From Wuchereria bancrofti (Eukaryota; Nematoda; Chromadorea; Rhabditida; Onchocercidae), in contig SSBO01000012.1 of assembly GCA_005281725.1 (NCBI GenBank), positions 14,279,231-14,343,230 of the forward strand: 64,000 nt of DNA, read 5' to 3'. The translations under genes were made by a program, and so were the position numbers. Positions 52,803 to 63,944 of the stretch are shown here, piece by piece; positions within the stretch are counted from its first letter, which is position 1, and every line of letters begins with the position of its first letter. The notes under the pieces are model-generated. The model was not told the origin of the DNA, did not search any database, and worked only from the letters and a program-made list of their open reading frames with translations.

Positions 52803-55787
52803 ATCAAAAATTTAAATGCCTGGCTAGGACAAAACTATATAAGCTCAGTGTTTTTTTAAAAAATCAAATTTGATCAATGATTTATTACTTATATATATAT
52901 TTATTTATTTATTTGTCCGCTGTTTATTTATTAATTTTATGTGCAAAAATAGTCCACGTTGAAATAAAAAAATCCAGTTTCTTCCCAAACATTGCAGTTA
53001 GAAATTAAATGTTGCTAATCAATGTATTTTTTGTTTAATAAAGACTTATTGAATAAATCGAAAATTGAATAAATAAATGAAACACTTCATAAATTACGTT
53101 CTTATGTTATTGAAGATAATAAAACCATTTCTTATTTATTGCTAAAAAAATTTTTTAATAATTAAAAAAATTAATTGAAATCACTACAGAGGCATGTAGG
53201 AAATTCCCATCCATTCCTAATTAAAATATATTCATTCAGTTTTGTCCTAAATACAAAACAATTAATCAACAAATTAGTCAGTAAAATTTTTCAATTTATT
53301 TGCTATTGTCTATTTATTATCTGTCAGTTTTTTCGCTTTAGATTTTGAATGTTCTAACTAAATATAGCACCGTTTTGATTTTCTTGCTGCTATCTTTGAT
53401 CTGATTATTACTGTTGTCGTTTATGATCTTTTTAAATTATTAATTTCTCAGTTACGAGGAAAAATTTTATATAAGAAATTGATTAAATAATTTGCGAAAA
53501 AAAAGTGGAAAATTACAGAGTTATCGTTAGCTACAAATTTTTTTTATCAATTCTCTATTAGAATGATAAAGAAATTAGAGGTTAAATCACTGAGATCAAA
53601 AATTTATATGCAAATGCTCACTAATAGTTATATAATCATGTCACATAGAAAAGTTTCATCTATCAACCAAGTTAATTAGTTTTGCCATTTAATTAAGAGA
53701 AATATAGCATTTGTGGCGCAATAAGATGAGCGGAAAAGAGGAAGGACACAAATTAGAGACGGAACTAATAAATAAATTATTAACCAATCAATAAATTAAT
53801 TAGTGCTTATTTGTTATGGATAATTTATGTATTTAGTAGGTACTACTCGAATTTTATAAAATTTCATCTTTATTTAAATTCTTCCAATTATATCTCCTTT
53901 CGTTCTTTTCTAATCAGAAGTATTGCAATAAGATCAAATCAATTGTTGCCATTTTATTTTACAATAAAATAAAGTACTACAATAAATTTTCAATTTCATT
54001 TTAATTATCGTTGCGCATTTGCCGTGTTTAGTTTATACGCTTAACTATAAAATTATCCATAACCAACAAAAGTAATTTAATTTATTTATGTAAACAAATT
54101 ATTTTGGGACATTGCTGGAAAGCAGCAATACGTTTTGGCATTAATTTTTGACAAGAAAATTTCACTCATTTTTTATTTTTCATTCTTTTTCTTCATTTCT
54201 TACTTTTTTAGATCTGATTCTAATTTATGTATAAATATTATGTAAATATGTTTAAATATTTGCCCCAATCTTTATTTAATTTACATGTCAGAAAATTATA
54301 TTAAAAGATAGACAAAGAAATTGATAAGGAAAACTTTTATAATTTGATAATCGTCGTTTATCTTCGTTTTTTGATAAATCATAAAATAAGTAATTTAATT
54401 TGAAATAGAAAGAGGGAGGCAGAAACGGTAAATGGTGGAAGGAAAGGAGAATTTTTTGGAAGTAATGCTCAGAAATGAGCACTAATAATAATATTTAATT
54501 GTTGTCTGTAAAGGAAGAAAGATAAAAATAATTGTAAAAATTTAAATTATGAATTGGGAAATATCATTATCATGACCGATAATTAACCTGGTTATTCTTT
54601 CATAAAGGTAATACCTTAAATAATCAAATAATTACTTTTCATTATTAACTGTAACATAAAATACGGTATAATTTTTTTTCGTTACTTTTCCAAATTTGAT
54701 CAATAATGTCATATTTTAGTATTATATGCAAAATATTAGTCTATTTAATGTCATATTTAATTTGTTTGCTTTTTTTTTCTCCTATCTCAACTACTTTAGC
54801 CTTTGAATTTTTAAAAAATATGAAATTTCAAAAAAGAAAGCATAATACTTCGCAGATCAATAAAATCACACTGAAATGTTGCAGTGTACTCATTCTAATA
54901 CAATCTTTACTCATTTTTCTCACAAAACAGGTGCTAGCATGTGTTGCCTATTTCATTTTACTTTTTTTCTTCACTTTTTCTTCTCACCTTTACTATTTTA
55001 TCATTTGGTGAATGAAGTAGCGGAAAAGAATTAGTTATGTTGATACGTTCGAATTTAAAATTGAAAATAATAATGAACGAATAATTGAAAGAATTGCATT
55101 TTTCATATACAAATGTATGAAACTTACGGCTTCATCTGTCAGGTATGCAAATTATTTCATTTCTTTACTTTTTCTTTACTAAAAAATTTATTTCACTTAT
55201 TTACTACTTTTTATGACTTCCCATCTTATCTCTAACTTTTATTTATTAGTAAACCTAATCGTTTTCATCACCCATTTTCTAATTAAAATAAGGTACATTT
55301 ATTCGCAATATTTTTCTTTATGATTTCTAAATTTCTTTAAGCAATGAAGACAAATGTTTGAATTAAATGATTTATTTGACTTTTAATTTTTATATTTGTC
55401 TTAAATTTCATTGGAGTTATGCAATAACTAAATTTGAAATTATTTAAAAAAGTTTTTTTTTTTTCAAAATAATGTTATTTCAAAGTGTATTAATTTATTA
55501 TATTGATAACAAATTTGTACAACTCAAAGAAGTTCAACAAATTTGTCAGAAAAGTAATCCTTTATTAGCTGGGAGAGTGAAGTAATTGCAAACACATTGT
55601 ACATCAGATTTAGTGTCTCAATAATGGAATTTGAAAATTTCGATCTAAAAGTCTTTTTTATTAGTTGTTTTTCATTTAAGATTTAATTTCTTCAAAATTT
55701 CAAGATTTGAAAAATTATCCAGCGATAATTTATGTTTGAAATAATAATATATGAACGGTGTTGCAAAACAATTTGTAATTTCGTTTT

Positions 55788-55798
55788 TTCTTTTTCAG
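55788..55798 (+). promoter_or_regulatory. splice acceptor just upstream of the GPCR start, probable trans-splice site
   Basis: A TTTCTTTTTCAG acceptor ends at 55798, only 23 bases before the GPCR ATG. No donor-linked coding exon is evident upstream, so a spliced leader joined here would give a typical short nematode 5' leader. A cis-spliced noncoding exon is the alternative. Confidence 0.5.
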
Positions 55799-55821
55799 AA
55801 TAAATTATCACAACCTTTACA

Positions 55822-58439
55822 ATGGCCTTAAATTCACAAATTTTTTTCATATTAGTACATATGACGGCGGTAATGTTACTTGCAATTGTTGGTAATATAT
55901 TTCTGATTTTCATCATATTTCGTGGAAATGCGGTCGTGAAACGACGTATCTCACCGGTTCAGGTAAAATTCTTTCATTTTTAAAAATTATCATTTTTTAT
56001 TTTCATGAATTAAAGCAGGAATCTTTCCATCTTTGCAATTAATTGCAATCACATAAAATATGCATTAGCGGATTTATTTCATTTTTATTTCAGACAATTA
56101 ATTTCTTTTTTAAATGGGATATAAACTTATACCTTACTGGTTTACAACTTTCCTACACACTTTAATTTCGTCTAACTTTCAGAAAATGCTAGTAATTCAT
56201 GTTGTAGTTTTTCTTTTCAGACAAAGTAATTTTTGGGAAAACAAGGGGAAAAAGGAGAAGTTGATTGCTTGTTTGCAAGAGCAATCTAAAGTTGCCCGCA
56301 AATTAAAATTACTGCGATATACATTAGAACGAAATCAAATTTTCCACTCAATTATGGTTAAAGCATGAAAATTTGGAAAAATGTGCAAAATGAAAAAACA
56401 GAAAGACTTATTGAAACTGATTTCAAATATATGCATAATGAAATGCAAACATTTGTATCTATTAAGCTCGATTCACTCAAATTTGATTTGTTAAAATCAA
56501 TCAAAATTGATATATGAAAAAAGTAACTGTTTAAATAACTGTTGATCCCAGCTATTCCAGTTAAATCGCTTTCATTACCAATATTCTGCAATCTAATTTT
56601 CGTTTTTAATCTATCAAATTGATTTTAGAAATTAAAAATTTTTATCTGAACAAAGTAAATGAATAATTAAAAATTATGACGTCCTTCACGTGCGTATCTA
56701 TATGTAATAACTTTAATGTAAAATATAGATGATCATCACGTATGTATATACGTATACGTGTACAAACCTTTTTTTGCCAGTAGAAAATGAAAGTTGTTTT
56801 AAAATTTTTCAAAAATGGAATACAATTTTTTTTTTTGTAATTCTTAAAATAAACAGATTAAAAAAAGTCCAAAGAAAAAATATTCCAAAATACAGAAATG
56901 TAATACTTAAAAATTTTAAAACAATAATTTTTGCAGCTTTTGCTATTGCATACATGTGCTGCGGATTTATTATTTGCATTATTATCATTGGGTACTGAAA
57001 TAATTATTATTCTGAGACATCCCGTATTTGATGGACCAGCTTGGCTATGCCAACTAATTAGATACCTGCAAATGTTCCCAATGTACACTAGTTCATTTTT
57101 ATTAGTTGCTATAAGCTTCGATCGTTTTCAGGTTTCTGTAAATTTTTTAATTTAAATTTTTCCAAATTAAATCAATTCAGTTTGAAATATTTTGAAGATA
57201 ATTAAAGTAATGCAAATTTATTATTGTAAAAATGAGCGAAAACAGTAGTTTCTTATGCTTTTCTATAATTATGTACTAATATTTTAAATGAAAAAAGAGC
57301 TGAAAAATCACTTCTTCATATTTGCTCAGTTCATAATTATTGATATTTTTGAATTAAAAGATTGAAAAAAAATCAAAGAAACAATGTTTAACAAAGAATT
57401 AAATCTAATTTAAAGCAAACTTATAAAAAATTTATGAAGTCAAATTTTTGGCAGCTGTTTTAGAAAACTAAAAAAAAGCAAGACAAAAATAATGAAAAAA
57501 GAAAAAAAGAAAAGAAAACAGGATGAAATTAAATAAATTTAATATCAGAAAAAAAAGCAAGGAAGAAAGATATTGAATTAAATGAAAGGATCAAAACTGA
57601 GATAGAAAAAATTCATTAAATCAAATCAAATATTTTACTCCCTTGCAGGCTATATGTCGTCCATTACAAACTTATTGCAGTGATCGCTATCGAAGACCAA
57701 ATTATTTTGCAATAATTGCATGGATTACCGCTTTAATATGTTCCACACCTCAACTATTTATTTGGCATAAAACGTACGTTCAAATTTTATTTTGTATAAC
57801 TTTGTTAAATTGTTGGTGGAAAACTGTTGCACACTGACGTTATGTTAGTTACGTTTTTCAACATTTTTGCAAGAAAAAAAAAATAAGTAAAATATTGTTT
57901 GAGAAAAAGGTCTCAAAAAAAAAAGAAAATGAAATTTCAAATGGAATGAAAAAAAATTGTGAAATTTTGAATAATATAATTTAAAACTTTAATATTTAAC
58001 ATTATTTTAAAATAGTATTATTTGTCATTTTGTGATACTTTTATTCTTCTAACTCATATATTTTAAGTATTTTGCTTTTTATTACTGAAATAAATTTATT
58101 GATGCAAAATATCAAAAACTATAATTATTAATGTGACCGCAATTTTTTTTTTAATTTTTAATAATTTATTAACTTACTGCAAAAAGAAAAAAAGGAGAAA
58201 AGTTTTCCTTATAGAAAATATGGTGAATGCGCGACAATATATGGACATGGTGTGTCACTTTTGAAAAGTATTTATGTGATTAGTTTTAATACCATTGCTT
58301 GGCTAATACCATCAATGCTAGCAGCATTTTTTTATTATCGAGTTTGCAAAACTATTTGGTTATCATATCGTAATCAACAATTACTATTACAAATGTCTGA
58401 CTCGTCACCTGTAAATAATAGCTATAAAAAAAATGCAAG
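55822..58439 (+). CDS. vasopressin/oxytocin-type neuropeptide GPCR, C-terminal part missing at a gap
   Basis: Four phase-compatible exons: 55822-55962, 56937-57131, 57649-57773, 58215-58439 (about 228 residues), covering TM1 to TM5 and part of loop 3. Landmarks: TM1 with IVGN (about 24-27), TM2 with CAADLLFALLS, extracellular loop 1 with FDGPAWLCQLIRYLQMF, TM3 ending ISFDRFQAICRPLQ (DRF at 109-111 in place of DRY), TM4 IIAWITALICSTPQLF, and loop 2 Cys in YGECATIYG. TM5 contains NTIAWLIPSML and leads to FFYYRVCKTIWLS. The loop 1/TM3 pattern is that of vasopressin/oxytocin receptors and the related GnRH superfamily, so a nematocin-receptor-like protein is the best guess. The last exon ends at a GTAAAA donor, phase 2, and the contig breaks 70 bases later, so TM6, TM7 and the tail are not present. 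The N-terminus before TM1 is very short. Confidence 0.75.
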
Positions 58440-58483
58440 GTAAAATGGAACTTTAATATCAGATTTATTATTAACTAATTATT

Positions 58484-58510
58484 CAATATATATATATATA
58501 TATATATATN
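58484..58510. other. (AT)n run ending in a one-base assembly gap
   Basis: A TA dinucleotide run directly abuts a single N at 58510. Left of it is the GPCR intron after the TM5 exon. Right of it the sequence starts with TTTTGCAG, the last 8 bases of the intron before cullin-3 exon 5. A gene cannot pass naturally from one to the other, so this is a contig junction. Confidence 0.9.
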
Positions 58511-58518
58511 TTTTGCAG

Positions 58519-61500
58519 AATTGGAGTGAAAAATGCATGCAATATGTTGGTAGCATTGGGCGTCGATTCACGGCGCGTTTATGAGGAAGAATTTGAAGAA
58601 TCCTTTTTACGTGTCTCAGCAGAATATTATCGTGCAGAAAGTCAAAATTTTTTGCTCGAAAACTGCACATCCGTTTATGTTAAAAAAGTGGAAGAATGCT
58701 TAGTGGAGGAGTCAAATCGGGCAAAAATGTATTTGGATAAAGGAACAGAGCAAAAAATACTTGACGTATGTAGATGACTGGTATTTTTTCAACTAAAAAC
58801 AGTATGAACTGTATCATACGTCAAAGTTATAACTTAGAACAAAGAAAATTTTCTTACGCTCTATCCTTTTCTAAATTAGAAAATGAGGGAATAAAACTCT
58901 TACGAGTCAGACATTTTTTATAAGCAAATAATCCTCCTTGAAATGTGGGAAACTTTACTTATTTAAAGATTTTGGACGATGAACTAATTAATAAGCATAT
59001 GATGACAATTGTGGAAATGGACAATAGTGGTGTTGTACATATGCTCAATAATGATCGAATTTATGGTAACAGGACTATTTTGGTTTTTTGCCTTACTGAA
59101 AGTTCCTTTCGGTTGGTTAGACGATCATGAATCAGATATGCATCTCTACTTTTTGTTTTTATAATTGCATGTGATACTATTCATTTTTTTGATTTTGATT
59201 GTTACTTGTTAGAAAGCAGTTATCGGATATTACTCGTATATATTTCTTAAAGAATTGAAGTGATATAATATTGTTTTAGATTTGCGTCGATTGTATATTC
59301 TTCTAAAACGAGTAAAGAAGGGATTACCAACGATGACTGATTGCATTAGTAGATATCTCCGGAGAAAGGGTGAATTTTTAGTCAGTGAAAGTGGTGACCG
59401 CGAACCTAGTACGTCGAAAAACCCGATTCATTACATTCAGGTAAGCGCTTCACGTGGTATATTTAATTGTAAACGTCCTTTAGTCTTTTTTTTTATTTTA
59501 AATATTATCTAGTATTTTCAGAATTCAAAAAATATGAATTTTTTAGGCACTACTGGATCTCAAGAATCAATTTGATCATTTCTTGTTGGATGCTTTCGAT
59601 AACGACAAAACCTTCAAACAAAAAATACAGGGCGATTTTGAATATTTTCTCAACCTGAATCCGAAAAGTCCAGAATATCTATCATTATACATGGACGATA
59701 AATTAAAGAAGGGAATGAAACTTGTATGTTCTTTTTTCTCTTAAAATTCATGAGAAAAACTAAGTATTTTACTTGTTTCATTTGAGCAGAGTGGTGTTTT
59801 TTACTGAATCAGATCTAATAGAGATAGCAAAAGCGCATATTCATTGATTTCTCACCTCGAATTACATTTTATTTAAAAACATATAGCAAACATAAGAAAT
59901 GGTTTTGATTTCTAAATGAGCTGGTCCTTATATTTAGATGAATGAAAATGAGCAAGAATCACTTCAAGACAAATCTATGGTGCTATTTCGTTTTCTCCAA
60001 GAAAAGGACGTTTTTGAACGGTAAAGAAATGGCATTTATTTCATTTATTAGGTTTGTCTGCTATACTGGTATGCGGTTAGAAAACGTCATTTACGAAATA
60101 AGAATATAAGGATTGTACGTTTTCGTTTTTTCTTTTTCAGTTATTACAAGTCGCATTTAGCTAAGCGTTTACTGCTGCAAAAGAGTATGTCAGATGATGC
60201 AGAAAAAGCTATGGTTTCGAAATTAAAGGTACGAAAATTATACCAAAAATGAATTGCTGAGTGGTCTTTTCACTGTTAATGGCAATTTTCTCAGTTTTTC
60301 TTGGTTGAAGAATTAATTTAGACTTTAGAAGTTGTAAATGATTCTTAGATTCTCACTCAGTAACTAGTAGTTGATGTTTGCTGCATAAATAATGCAATTT
60401 TTAAACAGTATCTTCAGTTTTTTCTTTTTTTTTTTTGGAAAAAAATTTATTTATCATTCTATAGCAAACCGTGTGCTTTTAAGACGGAATGTGGCTGTCA
60501 GTTTACATCGAAGTTAGAAGGAATGTTCAAAGATATGGAGTTATCAAATATTTTGATGGGAGATTTTCGTGACCACAAGGAAAAAACAGAAATTGTAAGT
60601 TTCTTTCTGGTATTCTGTCGGCATTATCTTATTGCAATTATGAGTAATTAACTCTTTCATTTGTCAGGCACATGACTCAGTGGATATAACCGTGCGTGTG
60701 TTGACAAGTGGTTATTGGCCGACACAAGCTGCTCCAGATTGTGTATTACCACCAGTGGCAGCTCAAGCTTTTGAGAGTTTTAGGACATTCTATCTTAGCA
60801 AACACAACGGTCGTAAGATTTCACTAAATCCTATGCTTGGTAACGCCGATGTTAAAGCTGTCTTCTACGGAACAAATGCTAATGCGGAGGAATTAAGCCA
60901 GCAAGTAACATATGTATATAAAGCATAATATTTGTGTGTTTTAGGATTACGTAACTTTTTTGTAACGAAAACACAAATAGATTTATGCTATCAAGGTTTT
61001 ATTAATCGAAAAAACTCTTCTAGGATAAGGATTTAGGATAAGACTAAATAAGAATTTCATTTTCATTATTGACTCGTTACTACTGCTTTTCCTTTTCTCT
61101 TTTTCCATGCACAATTGAATCTGTTGTATTTTTGCATGTATATCTTTTGAATCTGCATTTTTTGATAATTTATTTTCAGGAATCGGATCTTGCCGGTCCA
61201 TCAGTTGCTCCTCGTGGCAAAGAAGAATATAAAATTTTGACTGTGAGTACATATCAAATGTGTGTTTTGTTCAGGTTTAATAATAAATCTAAAATAACTT
61301 TCGAGGTAAGCATCATTAACAAGATAATGTATATCATTCAAATTCGAAATTCTTTATGCTAAGATAACTCAACTTCAAATGTTTAAATGTCATTTGAAAT
61401 ATTTCGCTAATTTTTTGGCACATATTTCTTTTAAGCCATCTTTTAAGTTAGTTCTGCATCCGTCCTATCATTGTGCTTTTGCATTAAGCAACTTTAAGGA

Positions 61501-61917
61501 ATTGGCAGCTGAAACTCAAATTCCTGACAAGGAATTAAAACGATCACTGCTTTCTTTGGCAATGGGCAAACCTACTCAAAGAATTTTATGCCGAAAAGGA
61601 CATGGAAGGGAAATCGGTTAAAATTTTTTAATTCCTAGTAGGACCCTTTCATCATTGTAGCGTGCAACTGCACTACTGAAAAGGTAACTTTATTAATGAA
61701 CCGAAAGTAACATCGGTCATCAAACAGAGATTATTAAACATTTATTATACCACAAATTAGTAGCATCGCTTATTTCAAAATATGTTTATGCATTTTAGAA
61801 AACAGTGATGAATTTTGGGTAAACGATGGATTTACTTCCAAACTTACAAGAATAAAAATTCAAATGGTGTCAGGTCGAGCGGAAGCTGAACCAAATAAAA
61901 TAAGAACAAAGAAATAA
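58519..61917 (+). CDS. cul-3: second cullin-3 copy, exons 5-15 only, ending in a rearranged exon 15
   Basis: Eleven exons equal in length to cullin-3 exons 5-15: 58519-58765, 58969-59065, 59280-59440, 59547-59723, 59938-60020, 60141-60228, 60484-60594, 60668-60904, 61180-61305, 61499-61616 and 61799 onward. All frames and splice sites are intact. Amino-acid changes are few and mild (for example EEPF to EESF, LDEE to [11 protein letters not shown] to SGDREPS, GHADV to GNADV, NDAF to NDGF), while introns differ more and carry indels. Exons 1-4 are absent because the contig begins here. In exon 15 the sequence leaves the cullin frame after GCTGAACCA (61893) and reads NKIRTKK then TAA at 61915-61917. 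As written, this copy lacks the neddylation and winged-helix end. It may be a paralog, a haplotype copy or part of an unresolved duplication. Confidence 0.8.
60130..61893 (+). repeat. direct repeat, first unit (cullin-3 exons 10-15)
   Basis: This unit recurs at 62157-63920 with a constant offset of 2027 bases. All six exons, the introns and even the poly-T run have the same lengths, and I found no substitution by eye. Such identity over 1.76 kb, introns included, means a very recent duplication or an assembly duplication. Confidence 0.9.
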
Positions 61918-62156
61918 ATAATCAATCACTCTTGAGCGTGTTTCTTTCCTTTCTGGTTCAGCTTCCGCTCGACCTGACACCATTTGAATTTTTATTCTTG
62001 TAAGTTTGGAAGTAAATCCATCGTTTACCCAAAATTCATCACTGTTTTCTAAAATGCATAAACATATTTTGAAATAAGCGATGCTACTAATTTGTGGTAT
62101 AATAAATGTTTAATAATCTCTGTTTGATGACCGATGTTACTTTCGTTTATTAATAA
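61894..62156 (-). repeat. inverted segment of cullin-3 exon 15 and flanks (fold-back)
   Basis: The bases from 61894 to about 62145 are the reverse complement of the exon 15 region and its flanks (about 63726-63980 in the next unit). With the forward sequence just before it, this makes a hairpin: arms about 61703-61893 and 61954-62144, with a 60-base spacer. The left junction shares CCA between the two sequences. Near the right junction the match degrades through TTTATTAATAA before the sequence jumps to the intron end before exon 10. The inverted piece carries exon 15 backwards and encodes nothing useful. Confidence 0.85.
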
Positions 62157-63920
62157 TTCTTTTTCAGTTATTACAAGTCGCATTTAGCTAAGCGTTTACT
62201 GCTGCAAAAGAGTATGTCAGATGATGCAGAAAAAGCTATGGTTTCGAAATTAAAGGTACGAAAATTATACCAAAAATGAATTGCTGAGTGGTCTTTTCAC
62301 TGTTAATGGCAATTTTCTCAGTTTTTCTTGGTTGAAGAATTAATTTAGACTTTAGAAGTTGTAAATGATTCTTAGATTCTCACTCAGTAACTAGTAGTTG
62401 ATGTTTGCTGCATAAATAATGCAATTTTTAAACAGTATCTTCAGTTTTTTCTTTTTTTTTTTTGGAAAAAAATTTATTTATCATTCTATAGCAAACCGTG
62501 TGCTTTTAAGACGGAATGTGGCTGTCAGTTTACATCGAAGTTAGAAGGAATGTTCAAAGATATGGAGTTATCAAATATTTTGATGGGAGATTTTCGTGAC
62601 CACAAGGAAAAAACAGAAATTGTAAGTTTCTTTCTGGTATTCTGTCGGCATTATCTTATTGCAATTATGAGTAATTAACTCTTTCATTTGTCAGGCACAT
62701 GACTCAGTGGATATAACCGTGCGTGTGTTGACAAGTGGTTATTGGCCGACACAAGCTGCTCCAGATTGTGTATTACCACCAGTGGCAGCTCAAGCTTTTG
62801 AGAGTTTTAGGACATTCTATCTTAGCAAACACAACGGTCGTAAGATTTCACTAAATCCTATGCTTGGTAACGCCGATGTTAAAGCTGTCTTCTACGGAAC
62901 AAATGCTAATGCGGAGGAATTAAGCCAGCAAGTAACATATGTATATAAAGCATAATATTTGTGTGTTTTAGGATTACGTAACTTTTTTGTAACGAAAACA
63001 CAAATAGATTTATGCTATCAAGGTTTTATTAATCGAAAAAACTCTTCTAGGATAAGGATTTAGGATAAGACTAAATAAGAATTTCATTTTCATTATTGAC
63101 TCGTTACTACTGCTTTTCCTTTTCTCTTTTTCCATGCACAATTGAATCTGTTGTATTTTTGCATGTATATCTTTTGAATCTGCATTTTTTGATAATTTAT
63201 TTTCAGGAATCGGATCTTGCCGGTCCATCAGTTGCTCCTCGTGGCAAAGAAGAATATAAAATTTTGACTGTGAGTACATATCAAATGTGTGTTTTGTTCA
63301 GGTTTAATAATAAATCTAAAATAACTTTCGAGGTAAGCATCATTAACAAGATAATGTATATCATTCAAATTCGAAATTCTTTATGCTAAGATAACTCAAC
63401 TTCAAATGTTTAAATGTCATTTGAAATATTTCGCTAATTTTTTGGCACATATTTCTTTTAAGCCATCTTTTAAGTTAGTTCTGCATCCGTCCTATCATTG
63501 TGCTTTTGCATTAAGCAACTTTAAGGAATTGGCAGCTGAAACTCAAATTCCTGACAAGGAATTAAAACGATCACTGCTTTCTTTGGCAATGGGCAAACCT
63601 ACTCAAAGAATTTTATGCCGAAAAGGACATGGAAGGGAAATCGGTTAAAATTTTTTAATTCCTAGTAGGACCCTTTCATCATTGTAGCGTGCAACTGCAC
63701 TACTGAAAAGGTAACTTTATTAATGAACCGAAAGTAACATCGGTCATCAAACAGAGATTATTAAACATTTATTATACCACAAATTAGTAGCATCGCTTAT
63801 TTCAAAATATGTTTATGCATTTTAGAAAACAGTGATGAATTTTGGGTAAACGATGGATTTACTTCCAAACTTACAAGAATAAAAATTCAAATGGTGTCAG
63901 GTCGAGCGGAAGCTGAACCA
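62157..63920 (+). repeat. direct repeat, second unit (cullin-3 exons 10-15)
   Basis: Second unit of the 2027-base-offset direct repeat described at 60130-61893. It differs in what follows: this unit continues with the true exon 15 end, whereas the first runs into the inverted segment. Confidence 0.9.
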
Positions 63921-63944
63921 GAAAGGAAAGAAACACGCTCAAGA
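62168..63944 (+). CDS. cul-3: third partial cullin-3 copy, exons 10-15, continuing off the window
   Basis: Exons 62168-62255, 62511-62621, 62695-62931, 63207-63332, 63526-63643 and 63826-63944 reproduce exons 10-15 of the second copy without a visible change. Here exon 15 is intact, ending ETRSR at the normal GTGATT donor (GTGACT in the first gene), and the next intron runs to the window edge, so exons 16-17 may follow outside. The unit starts in the middle of the intron before exon 10, directly after the inverted segment. If the assembly is corrected by removing the 60130-62156 duplicate plus fold-back, the second copy would read continuously from exon 5 into this unit. Confidence 0.8.

Larger units (their letters stand above)
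48198..55798. other. gene-poor intergenic region
   Basis: About 7.6 kb between cullin-3 and the GPCR gene. It is very AT-rich with many homopolymer and ATTT/AAAT runs (for example 50120-50150 and 52560-52620). The only distinctive segment is a less AT-biased block at 52650-52830 with an imperfect inverted repeat (listed separately). No exon, tRNA or recognisable transposon is visible. Open frames here are T-rich, low-complexity and unsupported. Confidence 0.55.
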
